Source: Gammaproteobacteria bacterium
Lineage (GTDB): Bacteria > Pseudomonadota > Gammaproteobacteria > SZUA-229
Reading direction: 5' to 3'
Assembly: GCA_021768055.1 (NCBI GenBank)
Contig: JAASSE010000026.1
Coordinates: 1-8,003, forward strand
Length of the DNA stretch: 8,003 nucleotides
The position numbers and the translations under genes were made by a program. This document shows positions 1-6,530 of the stretch, one piece after another. The notes under the pieces were generated by a model, which saw only the letters and a program-made list of their open reading frames with translations, did not search any database and was not told where the DNA came from. Each line of letters opens with the position of its first letter. Position 1 is the stretch's first letter.

Positions 1-1
1 C

Positions 2-166
2 CTGATTATGCTGATTTTCGTCATCGTTGCCGGTCATTTTCCACAATTACCCAAGCAACAATGGTGGAAGGATTCTGTTGCGCTGGAGCGTTTTGAAAAC
101 CTGGCGATCTGGATACAGGATTACGTGCCGAATATGGACTTATCATTTGACAGAGGTGTCATATAA
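2..166 (+). CDS. cvpA: CvpA family inner-membrane protein, C-terminal fragment
   Basis: Only the last 54 codons are in the window; the frame is open at the left edge and ends with TAA at 164-166. The fragment starts with a hydrophobic stretch (LIMLIFVIVAG) that looks like the end of the last membrane helix. A short polar tail follows, containing LP, WW and a closing 'W-I-Q-D-Y-V-P' segment, which resembles the C-termini of CvpA (colicin V production) proteins. CvpA homologues are small, multi-spanning inner-membrane proteins needed for colicin V production and linked to envelope stress. Their gene is commonly placed directly upstream of purF in gammaproteobacteria, and here purF starts 3 nt after this stop, so the two are probably one transcript. 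The call rests mainly on this context plus the fragment's character, because most of the protein is missing. Confidence 0.8.
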   Translation: MIMLIFVIVAGHFPQLPKQQWWKDSVALERFENLAIWIQDYVPNMDLSFDRGVI

Positions 167-169
167 GAC

Positions 170-1672
170 ATGTGCGGAATTGTTGGCATCGTTAGCCAAT
201 CTCCGGTAAATCTTGATTTGTACGAGGCGCTCTCGGTGTTGCAGCACAGAGGGCAGGATGCTGCCGGGATCATGACCTGTGAAGAAGGGCGTTTCTTCAT
301 GCGCAAAGGTAATGGCCTCGTGCGTGATGTATTCTTCAAGCAGCACATGCAGCGACTGGTGGGCAACATGGGCATCGGCCATGCACGTTACCCCACCGCC
401 GGTTGTTCATCTTCGCTTGAAGCCCAGCCTTTTTATGTAAATTCACCTTACGGCATTGCACTGGCGCATAACGGCAACCTGACCAATACCGACAAGCTTA
501 AGGAAGAACTGTTCCAGGAAGACATGCGCCATTTGAATACCGAGTCAGATACCGAAGCACTGCTCAACGTATTCGCACATGAGCTGCATCTACAGGCCAA
601 GCCTGCATTCGACAGAGAAGATATATTCAGGGCCGTTGCCGGCGTGCACAAACGCTGCAAGGGCGGTTATGCAGTGATCGCGATGATTGTCGGTAAAGGT
701 GTACTGGCATTCCGTGACCCGAACGGTATTCGCCCCGTGGTTTACGGCAAGCGTGAAGGCGAAGACGGCGCGGATTACATGATTGCATCTGAAAGTGTTG
801 CACTGCAGGCCCAGGGATTCGAGCTGGTACGTGACCTGGAACCGGGTGAGGCAGTATTTGTAGAGGAAAATGGCACGTTGCATACACGTCAATGCGCGGA
901 AGATCCGAAACTGGTTCCCTGTATATTTGAATACGTGTATTTCGCACGGCCGGATTCGATCATGGACAAGGTTTCCGTGTACAAGGCCAGGCTCAGAATG
1001 GGGCAGAAACTGGTGCAGAAGATACTGCGTGAGCATCCCGATCATGATATCGACGTGGTCATACCCATCCCCGATACCAGCCGCACTTCCGCACTGGAAG
1101 TGGCTTATCACCTCAACGTTAAATACCGGGAAGGCTTTATCAAGAACCGTTACATCGGCCGTACATTCATCATGCCGGGGCAGAAGGAACGCAAGAAATC
1201 GGTACGCCAGAAACTGAACCCGATCGACCTCGAGTTCAATGGCAAAAACGTTTTGTTGATCGACGATTCCATCGTGCGCGGCACAACATCGAAGCAGATT
1301 ATCCAGATGGCACGCGAGGCCGGTGCGAAAAAAGTCTACATGGCATCAGCATCACCCCCGGTACGCTATCCCAACGTGTATGGCATCGACATGCCTGCAA
1401 TGGAAGAATTCGTTGCACACGACCGCTCGGTAGAGGAAATTGCTGAAGTCATCGGCGCCGACTGGCTGATTTACCAGGACCTGGACGACTTGATCGAGGC
1501 TGTGCACAAGGGCAATGAAGAGATACAGCAATTCGATTGTTCCTGTTTTGATGGGCAGTACATTACCAATGACGTCGATGACCAGTATTTCCGCAAGCTG
1601 GAGCTGAAACGCAACGATGCCGCCAAGATGGACCGCGTAGCCAACCAGTCAGCGGAAACGATAGAGCTGTAA
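170..1672 (+). CDS. purF: amidophosphoribosyltransferase (glutamine PRPP amidotransferase)
   Basis: Cytoplasmic enzyme of the first committed step of purine synthesis: PRPP + glutamine gives 5-phosphoribosylamine + glutamate + PPi. At 500 aa it is close to the E. coli enzyme. The N-terminal Ntn glutaminase domain begins MCGIVGIV, so Cys2 becomes the catalytic N-terminal cysteine after Met removal and there is no propeptide. Further glutaminase residues are Arg74 in HARYPT, Asn102-Gly103 in HNGNL and Asp128 in SDTE. The C-terminal phosphoribosyltransferase domain shows the flexible loop around YIGRTFI (328-334) and the PRPP-binding loop [13 protein letters not shown] (361-373). The C-terminal segment has only C457 and C459 in a CxC arrangement, not the Bacillus-type iron-sulfur ligand set. 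The ATG at 170 is preceded by AGAGGTG at 152-158. It follows cvpA by 3 nt. Family assignment is secure. Confidence 0.98.
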   Translation: MCGIVGIVSQSPVNLDLYEALSVLQHRGQDAAGIMTCEEGRFFMRKGNGLVRDVFFKQHMQRLVGNMGIGHARYPTAGCSSSLEAQPFYVNSPYGIALAHNGNLTNTDKLKEELFQEDMRHLNTESDTEALLNVFAHELHLQAKPAFDREDIFRAVAGVHKRCKGGYAVIAMIVGKGVLAFRDPNGIRPVVYGKREGEDGADYMIASESVALQAQGFELVRDLEPGEAVFVEENGTLHTRQCAEDPKLVPCIFEYVYFARPDSIMDKVSVYKARLRMGQKLVQKILREHPDHDIDVVIPIPDTSRTSALEVAYHLNVKYREGFIKNRYIGRTFIMPGQKERKKSVRQKLNPIDLEFNGKNVLLIDDSIVRGTTSKQIIQMAREAGAKKVYMASASPPVRYPNVYGIDMPAMEEFVAHDRSVEEIAEVIGADWLIYQDLDDLIEAVHKGNEEIQQFDCSCFDGQYITNDVDDQYFRKLELKRNDAAKMDRVANQSAETIEL

Positions 1673-1689
1673 CACTTCAACCGCGTACC

Positions 1690-1714
1690 GCCTGATACAG
1701 GTTGTTCGCTTTTT
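1690..1714 (+). terminator. weak terminator-like hairpin after purF
   Basis: A small hairpin CCTG-ATA-CAGG (1691-1701) follows the purF stop. A five-T run comes about 8 nt later (1710-1714). The stem is only 4 bp and the T run is not adjacent, so at best this is a leaky attenuator between purF and the next gene. Transcription may well continue through it. Confidence 0.2.
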
Positions 1715-1719
1715 CCATA

Positions 1720-1733
1720 TCCGTGATCACGGA
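1720..1733. promoter_or_regulatory. 14-bp perfect palindrome between purF and the YkuD gene
   Basis: The sequence TCCGTGATCACGGA is a perfect 14-bp inverted repeat with no spacer, lying 47 nt before the start of the YkuD gene. Such a site in a short gap between two co-oriented genes could be an operator for a dimeric regulator. A second, spaced inverted repeat (AAATCA at 1751-1756, TGATTT at 1765-1770) lies just downstream. No matching regulator consensus was recognised, so the operator role is inferred from symmetry and position alone. Confidence 0.35.
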
Positions 1734-1745
1734 GCAAAATCCCGG

Positions 1746-1773
1746 TTGCAAAATCATGTGGCTGTGATTTACT
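1746..1773 (+). promoter_or_regulatory. weak candidate promoter for the YkuD-metZ-kinase genes
   Basis: A TTGCAA hexamer (1746-1751, 4 of 6 to the -35 consensus) and TTTACT (1768-1773, 4 of 6 to the -10 consensus) are 16 nt apart. A start of transcription would fall near the ATG at 1780, giving a leaderless or near-leaderless message. That would fit the absence of a Shine-Dalgarno sequence there. Both boxes are weak, so this is only a candidate. Confidence 0.2.
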
Positions 1774-1779
1774 CACTCG

Positions 1780-2262
1780 ATGACTTCCATTCGAATCAAT
1801 GTCGCTGAACAGTGCCTGTACCTGCTTGATGAATCAGGCGATGTGTTGTCAACATACCCGGTGTCGACTTCGAAATATGGCACAGGTTGCGAGAAAGACA
1901 GCGAGAAGACCCCGTTGGGTCTGCATCGCATCAAGGACAAGATCGGCGGTTCCATGCCGAAGAACATGGTGCTGGTCGCGCGAGAACCCATGGGTATGCT
2001 CCAAGACTTGATCGCAGGCGGTGAGGAATTGCCTGATGACGTGATTACCAGCCGTATCCTGTGGCTGGAAGGGATGGAGCCGGGTAAAAACCAGGGCGGT
2101 CATGTAGACACGTACAGTCGTTACATATACATTCATGGAACCAGTGAAGAAAACAAGATCGGCATGCCGGCATCGATTGGTTGCATACGCATGCGCAATG
2201 ACGATGTTATAGATTTATACAGGTTGGTGGATGTTGGAACAGAAGTTTTAATAGAAGAATGA
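1780..2262 (+). CDS. L,D-transpeptidase (YkuD-fold) family protein without signal peptide
   Basis: A 160-aa protein with one YkuD catalytic domain covering nearly its full length. The active-site signature is visible: HG at 119-120 in YIYIHGT, then S132-I-G-C135-I-R137, where C135 would be the catalytic nucleophile and H119 its partner. Known family members cross-link peptidoglycan through 3-3 bonds, attach lipoproteins to it, or trim it, normally in the periplasm. Here the N-terminus (MTSIRINVAEQCLYLL) goes straight into the first beta-strand of the domain, and no signal peptide or membrane anchor is visible. An in-frame TGA at 1765-1767 prevents a longer upstream start, apart from four non-start codons. 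The usual His of S-H-G-C is Ile133. There is no Shine-Dalgarno sequence. The stop is 1 nt from the metZ start, suggesting translational coupling. The fold is sure; the substrate and the cell compartment are not. Confidence 0.88.
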   Translation: MTSIRINVAEQCLYLLDESGDVLSTYPVSTSKYGTGCEKDSEKTPLGLHRIKDKIGGSMPKNMVLVAREPMGMLQDLIAGGEELPDDVITSRILWLEGMEPGKNQGGHVDTYSRYIYIHGTSEENKIGMPASIGCIRMRNDDVIDLYRLVDVGTEVLIEE

Positions 2263-2263
2263 G

Positions 2264-3454
2264 ATGAGTGATTCAAAAAAAATAAATCCGCAAGACTATG
2301 CCATCGAAACCCGTGCGGTACGCGCCGGGCAGGAACGCACGCAGGAAGGTGAAAACAGCGAGCCGATTTTCCCGACATCCAGTTACGTGTTTGCCTCGGC
2401 AGCCGAAGCGGCAGCGCGTTTTTCCGGTGAGCAGCCGGGCAATATATATTCCCGTTTTACCAATCCGACGGTACGTACATTTGAAGAACGGCTCGCAGCA
2501 ATGGAAGGCGCCGAGTGCTGTGTTGCCACCGCATCGGGCATGTCGGCCATTACAGCGACCTGCATTGGCTTGCTGCAAAGCGGCGACCATATTGTTTCTT
2601 CGCGCAGCATTTTTGGTACCACAACTGTACTGTTCGAAAATTTCCTTGGAAAGCTTGGCATTGCTACAACCTTTGTAGAGCTATCAGACCTGAATGCGTG
2701 GGAGCAGGCGATCAAGCCCGAAACAAAACTGCTGTTTCTTGAAACGCCATCGAACCCTCTGACAGAACTGGTCGACATTGCCGCACTGGCTGAGATTGCA
2801 CACAAAAATGATTGCCTGCTTGTAGTCGACAACTGTTTCTGTACGCCGGTTTTACAGCAACCAATTGCACTGGGCGCGGATATCATTATTCATTCGGCAA
2901 CGAAATACATCGACGGGCAGGGGCGTTGCATGGGAGGTGCAGTCTGCGGTACCAGGGATATCGTCGGCGAATCCGTGTTTGGCTTCCTGCGCACTGCCGG
3001 CCCGACAATGAGCGCATTCAATGCCTGGGTCTTCCTCAAAGGCCTGGAGACATTAAGCCTGCGCATGCACGCTCACAGCGCCAGTGCACTTGAGCTTGCA
3101 CAATGGCTGGAGCAACAGGCCGTGGTTGAACGTGTGTATTACCCGGGCCTCGAGAGCCATCCACAACATCAGCTCGCGAAGCAGCAGCAAAAAGGATTTG
3201 GCGGCATCGTATCATTCGAGCTCAAGGGCGGCAAAGAACAGGGCTGGAAGCTGATTGATGCCACGCGCATGGTTTCAATTACCGCAAATCTTGGTGATAC
3301 CAAGACGACGATCACACATCCGGCTACCACCACGCATGGCCGGCTGTCACCGGAACAGCGGCAGCAGGCAGGTATTTCGGACGGCCTGATCCGTGTTGCA
3401 GTTGGTCTGGAAGATATTAACGATATCAAGAACGATCTGTCTCGCGGCATGTGA
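2264..3454 (+). CDS. metZ: O-succinylhomoserine sulfhydrylase
   Basis: A 396-aa cytoplasmic PLP enzyme of the Cys/Met metabolism family. It makes homocysteine from O-succinylhomoserine and sulfide, a direct-sulfhydrylation route to methionine. The phosphate-binding YSRFTNPT segment is at 62-69 and the cofactor-binding Asp is D189 in VVDN. The Schiff-base lysine is K214 in SATKYIDGQGRCMGG (211-225); this exact signature separates MetZ from cystathionine gamma-synthase and lyase relatives. The C-terminal LGDTKTTITHPATTTH segment is also typical. The ATG at 2264 lies 1 nt after the YkuD stop, with only a weak AGAAG (2253-2257) upstream, so translation probably depends on the upstream gene. Its ATG-TGA end overlaps the next gene. 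cvpA-purF-metZ is a known gammaproteobacterial order; here an extra gene separates purF and metZ. O-acetylhomoserine use cannot be excluded from sequence alone. Confidence 0.95.
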   Translation: MSDSKKINPQDYAIETRAVRAGQERTQEGENSEPIFPTSSYVFASAAEAAARFSGEQPGNIYSRFTNPTVRTFEERLAAMEGAECCVATASGMSAITATCIGLLQSGDHIVSSRSIFGTTTVLFENFLGKLGIATTFVELSDLNAWEQAIKPETKLLFLETPSNPLTELVDIAALAEIAHKNDCLLVVDNCFCTPVLQQPIALGADIIIHSATKYIDGQGRCMGGAVCGTRDIVGESVFGFLRTAGPTMSAFNAWVFLKGLETLSLRMHAHSASALELAQWLEQQAVVERVYYPGLESHPQHQLAKQQQKGFGGIVSFELKGGKEQGWKLIDATRMVSITANLGDTKTTITHPATTTHGRLSPEQRQQAGISDGLIRVAVGLEDINDIKNDLSRGM

Positions 3455-4674
3455 TCGAGCTGACTGCACGCGAACTGCTGATCCATCTCTACCAAAGCGC
3501 AGTTGATGCCGTCGATGGCCGTCATCTGGTGCAGCAGTGGTGCCTCGACCATGCCTTTCCCTTCACGCACTGCATCGCCATCGGCAAGGCCGCAGCATCA
3601 ATGCTGCAGGGTGCGCTCGACAGCCGGCGCATGTTGCAAAATGCATTGCTCATCACCACCAGTGAAAACATTCCGCGTACACTGCGCAAGGACAAACACG
3701 TCAAGGTGCAGGCATCATCTCACCCCGTGCCGGACCAGTCGAGCCTCGATGCTGGTGCCGCATTGCTCTCCTATGTTGAAAACATACCTGCCGGTTCAGA
3801 TGTACTGGTGCTGATCTCGGGTGGAACATCGAGCCTGGTTGAAGCGCCTGTTAATGGTTGCACCCTTGAGCAGCTGCAGCAGGTCAACCTACACCTGCTT
3901 GCGTCCGGCATGGATATCCATGCAATCAACGCCTGGCGCAAACGTTTTTCACAAATCAAGGGTGGGGGGCTGCTAGGCCGTGTTCAGCATCTGAATATCA
4001 CCCAGTTGCTTCTATCCGACGTCAAAGGCAATGACCCGGCTGTGATCGGTTCAGGTCTGCTGGTGCAGTCAGACAAAAACGAGCTGATTGAGGATGCAGC
4101 ACTGGAATCCTTGCTGAGTACGATTGAATCGAACACATCCGTTACAGCTGAACAGAATTATCCGTCGGTAGACACCTTCATCATCGGCAGCAATGAAATG
4201 GCCGCACAGGTTGTCGTTGAGGAAGCGCAAAGACATGGCCTCGAAAGCTATTACCATGAGGAATTTCTGCAAGGCGATGCTGTGGAGCAGGGCAGCATGC
4301 TCGGTGAGTATTTGATCAGCGCTGAGCCTGGTGTCCACGTCTGGGGCGGTGAAACCACAGTACAGCTTCCGGACAGGCCTGGCCTGGGAGGCAGGAACCA
4401 GAGCCTGGTATTGTCGCTGGCTACGGCTATCGAAGGCATGGACGGACTGTCAGTACTCGCTGCCGGCACCGACGGTATAGACGGCAACACCCCCTGCGCC
4501 GGTGCGGTGGTATCAGGCAATACCGCACTGCAGGCAAGGCAAATGGGTTTTGATGTGACTGCTGAGCTTCACAAAGCCAATGCCGGCACGGTATTGATGG
4601 CCGTCAATGAATTATTCAAACCGGGCCCGACCAACACTAATGTGATGGATCTTGTTATCGCCTACAAGCAATAA
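3451..4674 (+). CDS. glycerate 2-kinase-like protein (DUF4147 / MOFRL family), divergent
   Basis: A 407-aa protein matching the GckA/TtuD family, whose characterised members phosphorylate D-glycerate to 2-phosphoglycerate with ATP (some are annotated as hydroxypyruvate reductase). The N-terminal DUF4147 domain shows AIGKAA with K46, HPVPDQSS (91-98), LISGGTSSL (121-129), NAWRKRFSQIKGG (160-172) and LSDVKGNDPAVIGSG (188-202). The C-terminal MOFRL domain shows WGGETTV (298-304), GLGGRNQ with R315 (311-317) and GTDGIDG with D341 and D344 (339-345). Several usually conserved positions differ: RKR instead of RKH, GND instead of GDD, SGLL instead of SGPT, and NTPCAG near the end of the signature. 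The start is GTG at 3451, inside the metZ end: the GTGA overlap (3451-3454) implies coupled translation. The gene ends 3 nt from the convergent hydrolase gene. Family membership is firm; glycerate as substrate is likely but unproven. Confidence 0.85.
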   Translation: MIELTARELLIHLYQSAVDAVDGRHLVQQWCLDHAFPFTHCIAIGKAAASMLQGALDSRRMLQNALLITTSENIPRTLRKDKHVKVQASSHPVPDQSSLDAGAALLSYVENIPAGSDVLVLISGGTSSLVEAPVNGCTLEQLQQVNLHLLASGMDIHAINAWRKRFSQIKGGGLLGRVQHLNITQLLLSDVKGNDPAVIGSGLLVQSDKNELIEDAALESLLSTIESNTSVTAEQNYPSVDTFIIGSNEMAAQVVVEEAQRHGLESYYHEEFLQGDAVEQGSMLGEYLISAEPGVHVWGGETTVQLPDRPGLGGRNQSLVLSLATAIEGMDGLSVLAAGTDGIDGNTPCAGAVVSGNTALQARQMGFDVTAELHKANAGTVLMAVNELFKPGPTNTNVMDLVIAYKQ

Positions 4675-4677
4675 ATG

Positions 4678-5469
4678 CTATGCCGCCATCATTTGTTCCA
4701 GTGCGGCCTGATCAGGCCCGACGAACGGCGGTGCCTGGATAGCAGCCGACACATGAGAACACAATGTGTCATTAAGGCCCTGGGCAGGAGGTAGATGGCT
4801 ACTCAGTATCGTAGCTGCATCCAGTGAAGCGATTTGCGCCAGCACATCGCTGAATTTATTCGGGTCCGTATTGTGCAGCCAGGGCGCATCAAGACATGCC
4901 CAGTTAATGCAGCCCTCCCTCAGAGCATCTGCATCAACCGCCTGTGCCGATTCAGCCGGCTCCTGCAGCAAGGCACCGAAGCTGTCGGCGCTGAACAGGG
5001 TATTGTGCCTGGTGTCAAACAGACCGCAGGTTTCCGGCGCATCGAAAGTTGGCGGTGTCACAGCCAGCAGTTTGCGGTCACCGACATCCAGGTGCTGGCC
5101 GGGATTGAGCAGGTACATGCGGTCAAGTGGAATGCCCTGCAGCCCCATTTTTGCCATACCGATGAAGCTGGTGACGATGCGCGCATTGACAGCATCATTG
5201 AGAATGTCCTTGAGATTGCCAAGGTGATCGAAATCAGCGTGGGTAATCCATATCCATTGAATATCAGCCGGGTCGAGCTGAGCGTAGAGCTGTTCCAGGA
5301 ACTGGTTGCTCAGGCATGCCATGCCAGTATCTACCAGTACTGGTTGCTGGGCATGCAGCAAAAAGGCATTGACCGGCAGTACACCGAAACCGGGAACCGG
5401 CAGCCAGGCGTTGATTGAGGTGACATCGTTCGCGACCTTGCGCGGTTCGAATAAGGCAGGCTCGTTCAT
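4678..5469 (-). CDS. metallo-beta-lactamase-fold hydrolase with altered metal ligands
   Basis: A 263-aa single-domain protein of the MBL superfamily (COG0491-like). Metal-binding signatures in order are VDTGM (46-50), ITHADFDHLGN (75-85; H77, D79, D81, H82), ADSFG with D162 (161-165) and SSHLPP with H225. The canonical H-x-H-x-D-H is here H-x-D-x-D-H. The middle His is absent: the segment TPPTFDAPETCGLFD (138-152) aligns best with the HWPDS...Y region of flavodiiron-type MBL domains, and D143 falls where that His would be. The start at 5469 is chosen over an ATG at 5556 because GGAGG (5480-5476) sits 6 nt upstream of it and the MBL fold begins soon after. No signal peptide is seen, so it is probably cytosolic. 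The gene is divergent from a TetR gene and probably repressed by it. The fold is sure; the substrate is unknown, and hydrolase or redox activity are both possible. Confidence 0.85.
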   Translation of the reverse strand: MNEPALFEPRKVANDVTSINAWLPVPGFGVLPVNAFLLHAQQPVLVDTGMACLSNQFLEQLYAQLDPADIQWIWITHADFDHLGNLKDILNDAVNARIVTSFIGMAKMGLQGIPLDRMYLLNPGQHLDVGDRKLLAVTPPTFDAPETCGLFDTRHNTLFSADSFGALLQEPAESAQAVDADALREGCINWACLDAPWLHNTDPNKFSDVLAQIASLDAATILSSHLPPAQGLNDTLCSHVSAAIQAPPFVGPDQAALEQMMAA

Positions 5470-5475
5470 TGTATA

Positions 5476-5480
5476 CCTCC
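5476..5480 (-). promoter_or_regulatory. ribosome binding site of the MBL-fold gene
   Basis: GGAGG on the minus strand, 6 nt before the ATG at 5469. This consensus site decides the start in favour of the 263-aa protein rather than the 292-aa frame that opens at 5556. The longer frame would also start inside the promoter region. Confidence 0.8.
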
Positions 5481-5523
5481 GGGTCCAGTCAATAAAAGGA
5501 TGTACAGCGGTGTATACTGAAAT

Positions 5524-5552
5524 AGGGTATATCCGGAAATATCCCTTGTCAA
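5524..5552 (-). promoter_or_regulatory. promoter of the MBL-fold gene
   Basis: A perfect TTGACA -35 box is on the minus strand at 5552-5547. Candidate -10 hexamers are TATACC (5531-5526, 15-nt spacer) or TACCCT (5529-5524, 17-nt spacer). Transcription would start near 5517, leaving a leader of about 50 nt that contains the GGAGG site. The -10 is weak compared with the -35. The spacer is filled by an inverted repeat, consistent with a repressible promoter. Confidence 0.55.
5525..5544. promoter_or_regulatory. candidate TetR operator in the divergent intergenic region
   Basis: A 20-bp inverted repeat centred on TCCGGA (5532-5537), with GG/CC and TAT/ATA arms; 8 of 10 symmetric positions pair. 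It lies in the -35/-10 spacer of the hydrolase promoter and upstream of the regulator gene, where a TetR dimer would block RNA polymerase. A second symmetric pair, TATAC (5513-5517) and GTATA (5527-5531), overlaps it and could be an alternative or additional half-site set. The assignment is inferred from position and symmetry. Confidence 0.5.
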
Positions 5553-5574
5553 GCATTCATTAAACAGTTATGTT
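5546..5574 (+). promoter_or_regulatory. candidate promoter of the TetR gene
   Basis: TTGTCA (5546-5551, 5 of 6 to the -35 consensus) and TATGTT (5569-5574, 4 of 6 to the -10 consensus) are separated by 17 nt. The -35 overlaps the hydrolase -35 box on the opposite strand (CTTGTCAAG, 5545-5553, is nearly symmetric). Predicted transcription start is at about 5581, essentially the first base of the ATG, so the message may be leaderless. Confidence 0.35.
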
Positions 5575-5581
5575 TACTTAA

Positions 5582-6178
5582 ATGAAGAAACGCAAATACC
5601 GGCAAAAGCGCCGTGCAGAGCAGGCACGCGAGACACGGCAACTGATCGTGGAATCCATGATGGCGCTACACGAGGAACTGGGGCCGGCGCAGACATCCAT
5701 CAGTGCGATCGCCGAACATGCCGGCGTCCAGCGCCTGACGGTTTACCGTCATTTCCCGGATGATGCCAGTATGTTCAAGGCCTGTACCTCGCACTGGTTG
5801 GGACTGCACCCGTTACCTGCCGATGCAGACTGGGAAGAGGTGGAAGAGCCATGGCAACGAATCGCCAGTGCCTTGCTGGCATTTTACCGCTATTACAGCG
5901 GCACAGAGCGCATGTGGCAGGTCACGTATCGTGATCTGGATGATGTGGATGCCTTGCAGGCACCCATCGCGGCCGTGGAAGCCTACCTCGACAAGGTGCG
6001 TGATGACCTGGTTTCGATGATGAAAGTAAAAGCGAAAGAAAAAAAGATATTGTCGTTAACATTACGACATGCCCTGCGCTTTAGCACATGGCAGTCGTTA
6101 AAGCATGAGAACCTGTCCGATAAAAAAATGGTGGACCTGGTGATGAGCTGGTTGCAATGTCAGGCGCAGAGTAAATAA
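5582..6178 (+). CDS. TetR/AcrR family transcriptional regulator
   Basis: A 198-aa protein, the usual TetR length. After a strongly basic start (MKKRKYRQKRR) helix 1 leads into the helix-turn-helix TSISAIAEHAGVQRLTVYRHF (38-58), with the family hallmarks IA-x-x-AGV and the closing VYRHF. Residues 59-198 form the helical ligand-binding and dimer domain, which is too variable to name an effector. TetR proteins are mostly repressors released by a small molecule. The gene is divergent from the MBL-fold gene with a shared 112-bp control region holding a palindrome, so autoregulation and control of that gene are the likely roles. The start is fixed at 5582 because an in-frame TAA directly precedes it (5579-5581) and the next Met (26) would delete helix 1. 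There is no Shine-Dalgarno sequence, so initiation is probably leaderless or unusual. Family is sure; ligand and regulon are unknown. Confidence 0.9.
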   Translation: MKKRKYRQKRRAEQARETRQLIVESMMALHEELGPAQTSISAIAEHAGVQRLTVYRHFPDDASMFKACTSHWLGLHPLPADADWEEVEEPWQRIASALLAFYRYYSGTERMWQVTYRDLDDVDALQAPIAAVEAYLDKVRDDLVSMMKVKAKEKKILSLTLRHALRFSTWQSLKHENLSDKKMVDLVMSWLQCQAQSK

Positions 6179-6239
6179 AACGGTGATGGCAGTATCAAGT
6201 CATTATTTAATCAGGTAATAACCGGTTCCCATAATCCTC

Positions 6240-6506
6240 CTAACCTATTGTTTTATAAGTACTGTTTGACGAACACCCGTTTGTCCAGAATTTTGTCAGA
6301 CGTCGTACGGTCTTCAGGCCTGCCTGGTCATCATCATGCCGAAACCTGTGCCAGGCATTAGAAATTTCGAATGTTATTTGTTGACCCCGTTTAATAACAA
6401 CGCAACCAGCGGAAATTGGTTCCAGATTTTTTTCGGGAACCGAAACCGGATCGGATGCGTCTTTGGTATTAAACAGGCGATGAAATGTGGGTGCCTGAAA
6501 ACACAA
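6240..6506 (-). CDS. doubtful hypothetical ORF (88 codons)
   Basis: An open frame starting with TTG and without a Shine-Dalgarno sequence. The product is mixed and polar, rich in basic residues toward its C-terminus (KTVRRLTKFW), with no signal peptide, membrane segment or known motif. It would run opposite to its neighbours and converge on the TetR gene. It may be chance or the remnant of a gene; it is listed only because it fills most of an otherwise empty stretch. Confidence 0.15.
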   Translation of the reverse strand: MCFQAPTFHRLFNTKDASDPVSVPEKNLEPISAGCVVIKRGQQITFEISNAWHRFRHDDDQAGLKTVRRLTKFWTNGCSSNSTYKTIG

Positions 6507-6524
6507 TAATCACCACAGCTGAAT

Positions 6525-6530
6525 GGAGGA
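6525..6530 (+). promoter_or_regulatory. ribosome binding site of the 75-aa orphan gene
   Basis: GGAGGA lies 4 nt upstream of the ATG at 6535. This strong site selects that ATG over the in-frame ATG at 6523, which overlaps the site itself. It is the best evidence that the small frame is translated. Confidence 0.7.

Noticed and set aside
590..1111. 173-codon minus-strand open frame
   Set aside because: It lies wholly inside purF, whose frame is fully supported by family motifs. No ribosome binding site or recognisable product.
2383..2886. 167-codon minus-strand open frame
   Set aside because: Antisense to metZ over conserved PLP-enzyme motifs; low-complexity Ser/Ala-rich product typical of a shadow frame.
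4651..4668. CTTGT/ACAAG inverted repeat at the kinase-hydrolase convergence
   Set aside because: Only 5 bp with no T run; within coding sequence and expected by chance. No terminator is visible between the two convergent genes.
4834..5418. 194-codon plus-strand open frame
   Set aside because: Antisense to the MBL-fold gene, which has metal-binding motifs and a consensus ribosome binding site. The frame has neither.
5470..5556. 29-residue N-terminal extension of the MBL protein from the ATG at 5556
   Set aside because: It would start inside the -35 region and operator, and GGAGG sits correctly before the ATG at 5469 instead.
6394..6402. TAACAACGC resembling the edge of an integron attC site
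   Set aside because: No partner GTTRRRY core or the expected paired internal boxes were found at a suitable distance, and there is no integrase or cassette array.
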